This document shows positions 23,239 through 33,400 of a stretch of 64,000 bases of DNA, in pieces. This DNA comes from Congeria kusceri. Taxonomy: Eukaryota > Mollusca > Bivalvia > Myida > Dreissenidae. The notes beneath the pieces are model-generated. The model saw only the letters and a program-made list of their open reading frames with translations. It made no database searches and had not been told where the DNA came from. The DNA lies in contig CM051034.1 of NCBI GenBank assembly GCA_027627225.1, forward strand, positions 46,625,548 through 46,689,547, written 5' to 3'. Numbering within the stretch: position 1 is the stretch's first letter; the number at the start of each line of letters is the position of its first letter. The position numbers and the translations under genes are program-made.

Positions 23239-23863
23239 GTATATAAGTGTACACATTTCCGATATGGTTAGTTTGGAATGTTTATAACATTTCTTTCTGC
23301 TTAACATTTTGTTTGATTAACGCTATGCAGGTGTACACATTTCAAATATATTAATTTTGAAATTTTAATAATTTTGTCCTCTGCTTAAAATCTGATTATC
23401 GGATCGAGTGTACACATTTCGAATAATATTTACTTTCAAATGTTTATAACAGTTCTTTCTTTCTGCTTTGAATTTTATCTGATCGAAGGTATGCATGTTC
23501 CCCTTTCTGATATTATTATTAAGTTTGAAGTATTTATAGCGTTACTTTTTGCTAAAATATTATCTGACCAACGGTATATATGTGTGCATGCTTTGTATAT
23601 GTTTAGTTTGAACTGTTTATTATATTTGCATGTTTCCTAAAAGTTGATATCAACACATCAACTGTATTGATTTGACCATCAGTTAAATAGAACAATAAAA
23701 ACCGAATCTTAATTAAAAAATAAATCTCATTTAGCAGGAAGTTAGTATAAACAATAAATAGAAAAACGTATAAACACAGTGATGTATGAAATTAATAGGT
23801 GTTCGTGGTGTAATTTTTTCACAAAATGTATCTAATGTGGCTGTTAATCTTTTCTTTTTTCAG

Positions 23864-23990
23864 ATATGAACCATATGTGAGCAAGTTCACACTACCCAGT
23901 TTACGGGATATGCATGCCCGCCCTGTTGCTTCATCCTCAAGTGTGTATGATGACAGTGGATACGTCACCATGATTGGTGAAAGAGAATGA
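23864..23990 (+). CDS. Protease gene, terminal exon
   Basis: After TTTTTTCAG, one base completes a split Arg codon. The exon reads YEPYVSKFTLPSLRDMHARP and SSSVYDDSGYVTMIGERE, then TGA at 23988-23990. The Ser/Tyr-rich end could be a phosphorylation or SH2-type docking tail; that is inference only. Confidence 0.55.
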
Positions 23991-25770
23991 ATGCGTCCGG
24001 TGACATATTGCTGAACAAATACGTACAATATAATGAAGACACCCATCGACATAGTGTTTAACAAATACGCAAAATATAATGAATTCGTTTAGTAACATAG
24101 TGTTTAAGAAGTACGCACATATACTGAAGTCCATTGACAAAGTGTTTAACTAATGCACAAAATAGAATGAAGATGTCTAGTGACATATTGTGTAACAAAT
24201 ACGAAAATTATCGAATAACTGCAATAATGAAATGGATATGTTGGCCGCATTGTATTTGGGTGACAATGAGTTCAATCCGTTCTATGGGAGATTTTATGTT
24301 ATCTCCACAAGATACATCTAGTATCTGGAAGCGGACTCAAACAAGACCAGCAACCAATCAGAAAAAAGCTTTCCTATGCCATAGCGCTCATCCGCCAATT
24401 TGCATACCGTGTACTTTCATAGTATATATTGTTATTGTATTGCATGTGTGTAAAACTGTATATTGTTTTTATCTGTATTGAATTATGTTGATTATAATCA
24501 ATATATTGCACAGCAAGTACGTTGTGTATTATATTTACACCGTCTTTATTTTCTTCACCGTTTAATTAACTTTCTTTAGAAGTTAATGAAGCACAATAGA
24601 TAATCACACAGACAATTAAGATTTTGAGTATTATATACTAGAAAGTGCTCTAATCACCTTTGGTTGGACTACTAAATTGACGTTAGTTGAAAGCCATTGT
24701 GTATTGTACGTTTGTAATGTTTAATGCCACATGGTCTCATATAGCGCCCGCTTAGCCCAAAACGTAGGCCTAACCTAACTGACGTCTATATAGGAGCAGG
24801 AAAAAACTGATTTTCTACTGTTTTGACATTCAAATAGGTTACGAGAAATGTATACAGGATGGAAATTTGCAAAAAAAGTAATTTTTCTTAAAAATGTCAG
24901 TAATATGACGATAAAGATCCAATCCAGCACATAGGTCGAACAATGATGAGGTGTGATTTGGTTATTAATACTGGTGTCTCGTAACAATATCTAGTGGTTT
25001 TACCGTTTAAATAACACGAAAAATCGATTTTAAATTCAGCTGCACAAAATGTCTTATTTTGAATATGACTCAAATAGGCCACCATTCAGTATAAATAACC
25101 TTTAGACTTTCGTGACGTCACGCAGCTTACGTCATCAATGTGCAACATGGCGGCACCCTTGAATCGTCGGCAATGAATAAACAAGTATGTTTAAATCACT
25201 GTTATTCGCATTTGATTGTTTCAGAACGAGGAACTCTTTGAATGGTATACATCAGCTCAATAAATTCATCTTATATGCTTTATATTAATCGGTCTCGCAG
25301 CAGTTTTAAGTCGTGGTTCCAAGTATGACATGGTCAAAACAGCTTTTGAATGTGTTAACCTTTAATTTATTATTAAATACATGTATTTATTAATTTAATT
25401 TAAAATACTTTGTGGATATGCTTATATAACTTACGTTTATATCATCTCGTATCATTTGATCGTTAAGATCGTCAGTGTATAAATACGACTCTTTTTTAGA
25501 ATTTTTAATCTACGAAGATCCGTTGTAAGTCAAAATTACACTAACAACCTAATGACAAAATAATTAAAAAACTTTCACAATTGATGATGCATACAATATT
25601 TCCTTCATAGACCATAATAATTATTGATAGTGTTCATACTCTTAGACTTACTCTTTTTCAAATTGAATTAAAATGCTGATTAGTGCTTTATATATTTTCT
25701 GTTAAAATATACATATTTACAATCTCGTACAATAATTTTTAACAGATCTTGTAAATTATATTTCTTTTAG
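23991..25770. other. Intergenic, nothing recognised
   Basis: Immediately after the stop are several imperfect repeats of TGACATAGTGTTTAACAAATAC (24000-24200), about 45-60 bp apart. The rest is unique AT-rich DNA without recognisable genes. Confidence 0.45.
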
Positions 25771-25820
25771 CTCGACATTTCTCTTGTAAATAGAGTTGTA
25801 AGTCATATAAGTATGTAACC

Positions 25821-25965
25821 CAGCTGAAAAAATCCCAAGCCACAATGGGAATCGAACCCGAGACCTCCCGGTTCCTAGGCAAACGCTCTACCGCGTCGCT
25901 ATAAAAGCTAGCCCATATAGCAAGGCAGTATAAGTGTCTTGTCCCTTATACATCACCCTACTACA
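25821..25965 (-). mobile_element. tRNA-derived SINE-like repeat, unit 1
   Basis: On the minus strand TAGCGACGCGGTAGAGCG is an A-box/D-arm-like segment and GGTTCGATTCCCATTGTGGC a B-box/T-arm-like segment. The spacing is that of a tRNA, but the flanking 7-mers do not pair, so it is not a tRNA gene. The unit recurs at 26080-26224. Confidence 0.6.
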
Positions 25966-26079
25966 TACTCTCCCTCCATGTATGAAATTCTTCCACGAAT
26001 TTCCTTCTGCCTTGACATCTGTGGGATGTCGTACAGACCACACAGAGGGTTATTTACGTTGGGCGCCAGTTTAACCCAA

Positions 26080-26224
26080 AGCTGAAAAAATTCCAAGCCA
26101 CAATGGGAATCGAACCCGGGACCTCCCGCTTCCTAGGCAAACGCTCTACCGCGTTGCTATAAAAGCTAGCTCATATAGCAAGGCAGTATAAGTGTCTTGT
26201 CCCTTATACATCACCATACTACAA
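26080..26224 (-). mobile_element. tRNA-derived SINE-like repeat, unit 2
   Basis: Second copy, more than 90% identical by eye, in the same orientation, starting at GCTGAAAAAATTCCAAGCC and ending CATCACCATACTACA. It differs by a few substitutions from unit 1, 259 bp away. The 114-bp spacer may belong to the same repeat. Confidence 0.6.
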
Positions 26225-26790
26225 GTAAGCGTTTTATTCAAACGCTTGCACTTAAGCACTTGGACGTGATACACTGCTTGGTGAATGCTACTCTATCATG
26301 CCAAGTAACAGTTAATGTGTAATTATAACGTAATGTATTCTTATTATCAGACTCAGTTGCGAAAAATATTATTTTTCCATAAAGCTTAACCAAATAAACT
26401 TTAAATATAAACGCAATAGGACTTCTAAAGCCCAGTGCGGTATATATAGTTCCTTACATGTCCACTGTCTTGTTGTCACACAGGTAACCTGTGGAATGGG
26501 TTTCTAGACCGAAATTTATGCTCATGTACGTCAGATGGATCTGCCCGGCTACCCCGGTTCCCGGTGCACCACTAAGGCGCTAACCGCCATGTTTCACTCG
26601 GAAGTTGAGAGACAGCAGGGGCAGTACCCATCCACTGCCAACATGTTGAACGAACTAAAATTAGACGGACAGATCTGCCAGGGTACCATGGTTCCCAGTG
26701 CACCACTAAGGTTCTCACTGTAATTCTGCGCCGCTGGGAAATAGAGCGAGTAATAGGACGTTACATAATTATAGTGTGAAATACAAATAC

Positions 26791-27138
26791 GATTGTTATA
26801 GATCTGTTTGAATTCACAGTTCAACATGCAATTTAATTTATAAAATTAATAAGGCAAGATATTCCAGCCTAGGTAACACTGTCACGATTTTGGCTATGAT
26901 TGCCCACGAGTGTAAATCGCGATGAGTAGGGAGCACAGTGTCCGGATTGCATCTTCGGTTGTCTTCGGTCGAGACTACGAGTATCAACAACACGCATACA
27001 TAAGATTCCGCAGTCGATTTACCACGGTGACAGACGAGTACAGACGATTGTTAAAGTTTCTCCTAAATTTGTAATTAGATTGAGGAAAATTTATCACAAT
27101 TTATCTACGAGTAGGCAAAGAATTCTCACGCCCCACTA
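26791..27138. other. Non-coding, nothing recognised
   Basis: No coding or repeat signal seen apart from short AT-rich runs. Confidence 0.4.
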
Positions 27139-27715
27139 TATGGCGTATCCTTTGGGTCAAATATACATATATGCACGGCAGCTAAATATATATGTAACTG
27201 TTGTTATACAATTGCAACAGTAGTTACATTTACAGATATAACTGAAGTTACAATTTACATCGAAAGTAAAAAAAACTATGACAGTTGTCAAAAACATCAT
27301 AACTGCAGTTACACCTTTTTTTCTGATTCATTTATTAATAAAATATGTATCTTGAAATTGTTTTATGATAAAAAAAAATCATATTTAAATAAATAAATGC
27401 AATTTTGACAAAAAGGCATTACATAAGACCTGATTTTATTTGCCAAACAGACTTCGAACTTAAGTGTAGCATTTGGTCACAAAAATGTAACCGCGGTTGT
27501 AATGTTATAACGTTTGCCATATTTTATGACTGTTGGTATAAATTATTACTGCAGTTATATTTGTAAATGTAACTGCCGTTACAAATGTATAACTGCAGTC
27601 ATAAAATTTTAACTGTGGTTATAATTCTATAACAACAGTTACATCTATATTTAGCTAGCAGGCGTATATGTACTTTTGACACAAACGGTTCGCCATATCA
27701 AACGGTACGCCATAT
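27139..27715. mobile_element. MITE-like element with long imperfect TIRs
   Basis: The left end TATGGCGTATCC...GTCAAATATACATATATGC, then GCTAAATATATATGTAACTG, is mirrored at the right by CAGTTACATCTATATTTAGC, GGCGTATATGTACTTTTGAC and ACGCCATA. The interior consists of many AACTGCAGTTATA-like short palindromic modules. No open reading frame is present. Exact ends are uncertain because the terminal ACGCCATAT motif occurs twice on the right. Confidence 0.65.
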
Positions 27716-28010
27716 CACTCCAGATCATTTTGGACATCACGACGCCACCTGCATAATCGTGGCACCAACGTAGGTAAACGTAGTCAGTGCGTAGTTACAT
27801 CGCGATAAACCGTGTAGGCAACGCGGCAAATCGTCGCATTGCCGTGGTCCATCGTGTATATTCGTGAGTAGTCATGATAGTTGCCTTAAAAGATCCTACT
27901 GGAGTGCTTGCTTGCGAGCAAATTATCTTAAACTGGCAACATGTTTGTAGAAACTTTCCGAATTTGCATTCTGTTTGTGTGTGGTGAATTTAATTCGAGT
28001 GCAGAATTGT

Positions 28011-28315
28011 CTCTTATATGGTCATCTCCCACAGTGGATTTGTTATTTGGGTTACGAGTGCAAGTGCACGATACAGGAGACGTTCCAGAGGCTATCCTGA
28101 GTGCACTGAAATTCTCTCTTATATGGCCATCTCCCCCAGTGGACTTGTTATTTGGGTTACGAGTGTATGTGCACGATACAGGAGACGTTCCCGAGGCGAT
28201 CCTGAGTGCACTGGAATTTTCTCTTATATGGTCTTCTCCTCATAAGGACTAGTTATTTGAGTTACGAGTGCAAGTGCACGATACAAGAGACGTTCCAGAG
28301 GCGATCCTGAGTCTT
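28011..28315. repeat. 105-bp tandem repeat, nearly three copies
   Basis: CTCTTATATGG recurs at 28011, 28116 and 28221. The unit includes GTTATTTGGGTTACGAGTG and GATACAGGAGACGTTC. Because 105 is divisible by three the frame stays open across copies, but no start context or domain supports a protein. Confidence 0.85.
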
Positions 28316-29555
28316 TAAGTGCCCGTTATGAAACACCAAGTACGCTGCGTCGGTTTAGTGTCCTGGTCTAATGCGCTAGATTTATGTAGCTAAACGTCTA
28401 CCGGGACCTCGAAAATGCGACCCCTGGGATGCGATCACTTGACCACTGATGCACTGTTGTCGTCTTAAGTACTTCGTTTCTTAAAACCTGAACTTCAAAT
28501 GGTGAATGTTTTTTTTTCTGGTTGTATTCAGCATTTCAATCATTCTAGTCTTATTGATAATTTCCTTTCTATGTGAATGTATGTCTATCTTGAAGTTTTG
28601 CCGCCAGACGGATCGCAGGTCGGTTTCATAATGTAATGTGGCTCACTGCAACGAGGACGTGAAGGAGAGATTTTGAGATTTTTACATCATTACGCAAACT
28701 GATAGCGTATCGTATTGCAAACCTTATCATTCAGCATGGCACAAGCTTGAACACTAATCACACCATAGACGTGACCTGGCACTCATTCGAGGAATGTTTT
28801 CCCGTGAGAAATTGCAGAATAATGTAAACAGTGTGTCAGGATTTCTCAAGAACAGTTTACCTGAAATAGTAAAACTTTTTTTTTCTTAACAGTACATGAA
28901 TATGCAGTTTTACAGTACAGTATATTGTAGTTTTAAAACGTGGCAGTTGTGTATGCTGTACCCTGCGCGGTATTGTGATTACTAAAATCATGTGTATTTA
29001 TGTAAAATAATATTGGTTTAAACCACGCTTTAATACACATTAATAAGCGATTTGTAATTCATGCACTAAATTAAAAAACGAAACTGAAACGTTTATAAAT
29101 AAATTTTAAAAAAGAGCATTTCATAGAGAATACACATTTTGTATGTCGTAATGTAGAATGGCTCGCAGATGTTCTTTAATGCTCAGTTATTTGATGGGGA
29201 CTTTTCCGCGATTCTGACATAACATGGAACCAATTTAAATACATGTACAATACATTTACAATGCCTAAACATGCGTTATTTAGCGTAACCAAATGTTTTA
29301 TGGACACATCGGTTTATTAACCTGAAAAGGAACCTATTTGAAGGGCCGAACACATATACAATACATCCATATTTTACTAAAGAAAGCTAGAGCTGGTTCA
29401 ACAAAATACAACTATTACTAAACGTACACGAATCACTTGAATACTTTTGTTTAAGCTAAGCCGACGCTTGGATACGCACACTGTAGCGGTTGCTGATGCG
29501 CATGATCATCGAGTCACGAGACCAGGTTTGTGAAGCTGGCACGCCTAACGAGACC
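28316..29555. other. Intergenic region upstream of the C1q gene
   Basis: No gene or clear repeat recognised. AT-rich DNA with scattered stops in all frames. Confidence 0.45.
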
Positions 29556-29563
29556 TATATAAA
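29556..29563 (+). promoter_or_regulatory. TATA box of the C1q gene
   Basis: TATATAAA lies 68 bp upstream of the ATG at 29631, which would place transcription start near 29590 and leave a short 5' UTR. The position fits a core promoter. Confidence 0.6.
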
Positions 29564-29630
29564 CTTTAATCGAGGAGCCTAAAGCCCAGATGCTTTTCTG
29601 GCTTCAGACAGTGCTCATCTATATAGAAAC

Positions 29631-29913
29631 ATGCTATGTGTCGGTGAGTTATTGCTGTTGTGGCTGGTGCAGTCGGCTCCAGGTGCGTCCCGGGCGCTCT
29701 CTCTAGAACCCAGGAACAACTCCCAGTTCCAGTACGACGAACAGCTTCTGGAGAAGATGATCCGCATGGAGGGGGAAATGGACAAGTGGGAAACACGGAT
29801 GAATGAAAAACTCGAGCAGATAGGAAGCGTGCAAGAACAGGTTAAGCACCTGACGGACTTGCATTCAAAGACTGACATTCAAATACATCAGTTCATCGAG
29901 AATTTCAAATCTG
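29631..29913 (+). CDS. C1q gene exon 1: signal peptide and coiled coil
   Basis: Starts at the ATG 68 bp after the TATA box and ends at CTG|GTGAGT in phase 1. It encodes 94 complete residues. Confidence 0.82.
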
Positions 29914-30390
29914 GTGAGTTTAGTTTAAACATATTATAGGAACTTGAGCTATAGCTAATAAATCTGTAATCGTTGGAATATTATATCGTCATTTAAACTG
30001 GTAAGCCGAACATACAGATATTAGTAATGTTGATAAAAGGAAATACCTCTGTGTTATATCTAACATCAGTTTAGCGATACAAATAACATTTGTTCGTAAA
30101 AGATCCAGACAAACTTACTGCTTTTTTTGTAAATGAAAGGTAAGAAAAATGTAATATGAAGCAATTTATTTGTTCCTAAATAATTTGTATAGTTTCGTCA
30201 GTCTGTTTGTGTATGAGATTCGCGTTACGCACTCTGGTGTTGAACAGCGAAGTGCCTTACCCTAGGAACGCACTATGATGTCAATCCAACTTCGGTGTTG
30301 AACACCATAGTGCGTTCGATTTTGGGTGTTATTTATACTAACAGTAACACCAAAGAGCGTTGCAGAGGGACATCATCGTCGTCGTCGTCG

Positions 30391-30444
<54 letters not shown>

Positions 30445-33400
30445 ACATCATTATCCTCATCATATCATCATCAGTAATATCATCATCATAACAATCATCT
30501 CTTTATTTTATGTTTTCTATAACATGCTTATTTGTTGAATGTTTTTTTTTTAGTAATTTGCGTACATGCAGTTCATAAGTGATATACTGGGCCAAATTGC
30601 TTAGGCCGAAAATAAAATATTGTTTGTTTACCCTCCTGCAACCCATGCTAATAAAGGGTGGGTTGGTAGGTCGGAAATATATTTTATTTTTATACACAAT
30701 AAGTCATTTTCATTCATGTTTTCCTTATGTTCGAAATGTTACGTTTAGTATAAATTTTTGATATGTTCGTTGAAGTAGATTTAAAACGTTCTGCTTATGT
30801 TCTAATTACCTTACAATAATGTATCAAAATTGAACAAACAATAACATACGTTAAAAACAAGATCGTTAATAATAAAAACCTGTTAAAACTAAGCAGTAAT
30901 AATGTAACGTTACAATTTGCCGGGCATCCAAAACAGAATGCTGTTAGCAACAGACATAGCAACGGTGACTGTCAAACTGCGGCAAGCAGTTTGTAGCTCA
31001 AAAGCTTTGCACGTGGATAGTGTTTAAAAGCATCAATATGTAATACTGTACCTGAACAACGCAAATGCTCGAGCATAAATGAATTAGCATTCTATGCAAG
31101 TAAAAACAAATAGGACACTGTTCAATAATAAAAAGAAATCAACATTACATTTTTGATAAATTAAAATAAAAAGAAAAGGCGCTGAAGTTTATTTACTTTC
31201 ATTTTTGACAAGGACTAACTTTTATTCAAATGTTGCCTTAGCCAAAGTTTTTGCATAATTCTAATCCGTGTGCATTGATGAGTTTGAATAAAACTTTCAT
31301 TAGTTATTACTAGATCTAGTTATGTTGTTGTTTTTTATAACAAAATAAGACGTTTGACGCGATCAGTTTGTCGAGTTACATGACGTCGTAATTCATATTT
31401 TAAGTAAACGGTTCCTTTCACCACAATTCACCAAAATGATGAGATTTATTTATATTTATGTATATTTATTTATTATTTACTATTCTTATTTGTTGTAATT
31501 TATTACAAACGCGGCTGTTAAAAACAGGCATATCTGTAACAAAACACATACCTAGAAAGAAAGGTCAGTAGCTTTGAGTCAGAACTGAAACGATTGTGGG
31601 TAGTTGTCGATGAGAGAAACCGGAAGTTAGGGGAACAAGTTGCTAGATTCGAGGAAAAGGCCGAGAGTATAGACTTTGCAGTTGGTATAGTCAATAGTAA
31701 GGTTACGGAGTTAGAAAAGCAGAGAAGTAGTTTGCAGGAAGACGTAGTATATTTAAAGTCCCAGTCTATGAGGAACAACTTGGTATTTGGAGGCATCTCG
31801 GAACCACGCGCCGGTGACGTCGAAGATGCAGAAAGTACGATCCGGACGTTCCTACATGAAAAAATGAAACTAGCTAAAGATATAGCGGATAAGATTGGGT
31901 TCGAGAGAGTCCACAGGATGGGCGCAAGGGTCGGAGGCAAACCTCGCAACATCGTCGCCAAATTTACATTCTACAAGGAACGTGAACTGGTCAGACGGCA
32001 GGGGCCAGCGCTGAAGGGTACTCAATTTTATGTGAGTGAACAATTTCCAAAGGAAGTTATTGACAAACGCCGGAAGCTGATCCCGAAGATGAAGGAGGCT
32101 CGCAAAGACGGTAAATCTGCGTGGATTGCTTATGACACTCTATTCGTTGAGGGGAAACCAGTGCGGGATTAGGAATTCCAAGGGGATGAACTCCACATCC
32201 TGTCGTGGAATATTCATGGACTAACAAGCAGCAAAAAGGAAAGTGACGATTTCCTTAAAACAATTAATACTTGTGATATAGTTTTTTTGTATGAATCCTG
32301 GACAAATAGCAAAAGTGATATTGAAATAGAAGGATACACCAGCTTTAACTTTTTTAGAAAATTTCAAAACCGTAATGCTAAACGTTCTAGTGGCGGTATT
32401 GTTCTCTATCTTAAAGATAATATAAGCAAGGGTATTGAAGTTATTTGTAACCATTTGGATACCATTATTTGGATCAGAGTTGACCATGCATTTTTTCATT
32501 TTGATCAGGATGTATATATTTGTGGAACGTATATTTGGGGAATAGATTCGCCAGCTTACACTATAAATAATATAGATCTATTTGAGGTCCTTGAATCAGA
32601 TATAAACTTTTATGATAATTTAGGAACGGTTTATGTTGCAGGAGATTTTAATAGCAGAGTAGGAACAAAATTTGATTACATTATTCAAGATAAAAATATT
32701 GATTACATTGATGATTATGATTATGTTGCAGATGTCCCCTTGTTACGGGCCTCGCCGGATAAAACTTCTAATAGTCACGGGGTTAAACTTCTTGATATGT
32801 GCAAGGTAACGAACGTGCGAATTCTTAACGGTAGATTTTATAATACTGATCGTTTTACGTTTGTTTCACAACAAGGCGCATCGGTGATAGATTATTTACT
32901 CACGAAGGAATGTAATTTTTCGATGATAAATAGTTTTACTATAGAGGATCTAAATGTTTGCAGCGATCATACACCGTTAAAATTGTCTTTACTATGTAAA
33001 ATCGATAATCGGGTATCGTCGTCCGAACAGTTTGTCCAATTTAAATGGAACGCAGAGAAACGAGATCTATTTCGCTCGGCACTGATAGCCAAATTACCCG
33101 AGTTAAATAGATTAACGGATATTAATAACATTGATATTACAAGCCGACCATCAGTGAATAACCTTTTAAATGAATTTACGTCGATATTACGGAATGTTGC
33201 GGATCCTTTGTTTGCTAAGCAAGTGAAGTGTAACTTTAATGCTAATAACGAGAGACGCCGTCCGCATGACGCTGACTGGTTTGATCTCGATTGTATTAAC
33301 GCCCAAAATCGATATTTACATGCACTCGGTGTTTTTAACAAATGTCATTCTGTACATAACCGTGAACGTCTTTGTCAATTAAAAAAGGAATATAAGAATT

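Larger units (their letters stand above)
11162..23990 (+). pseudogene. C76/tegument-type papain-fold cysteine protease gene, frame broken in this assembly
   Basis: Six exons join with matching phases: 11162-11201, 11955-12147, 12393-12579, 13134-13297, 22998-23238 and 23864-23990 (stop TGA). The protein has a GYPGSQCTTEAL block with a candidate nucleophile Cys, and about 150 residues later YELFDSHG with a candidate Asp and His. That order and spacing resemble papain-fold proteases of the C76 (herpesvirus tegument) type, whose known members act on ubiquitin. The tail ends in a Ser-rich segment with a YDDSGYVTM motif. The 5' end is missing: no starting Met was found upstream of 11162. A 56-bp expansion in exon 22998-23238 shifts the frame and gives TGA at 23137. 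The 9.7-kb intron 4 carries transposons and satellite DNA. The family assignment is inference from motifs; substrate and role are unknown. Confidence 0.55.
25771..26790 (+). pseudogene. Decayed partial duplicate of the protease gene 5' part
   Basis: Near 25771, CTCGACATTTCTCTTG mirrors the first protease exon with substitutions and a stop. At 26533-26660 the catalytic exon recurs as LPGYPGSRCTTKALTA, with the residue before Cys changed from Gln to Arg. At about 26670-26760, in another frame, it appears again as LPGYHGSQCTTKVLTVI. Both run into stops. The copy is therefore a pseudogene in which the catalytic exon was duplicated in tandem. The exons corresponding to 12393 onward were not found here. 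Confidence 0.7.

Noticed and set aside
25836..25910. tRNA gene on the minus strand
   Set aside because: D- and T-arm-like segments are present, but the acceptor stem does not pair and the same unit is repeated nearby, so it is a SINE-like repeat.
30295..30538. Poly-Ser and poly-His open frames
   Set aside because: Translation of the (TCA)n repeat; no gene context.
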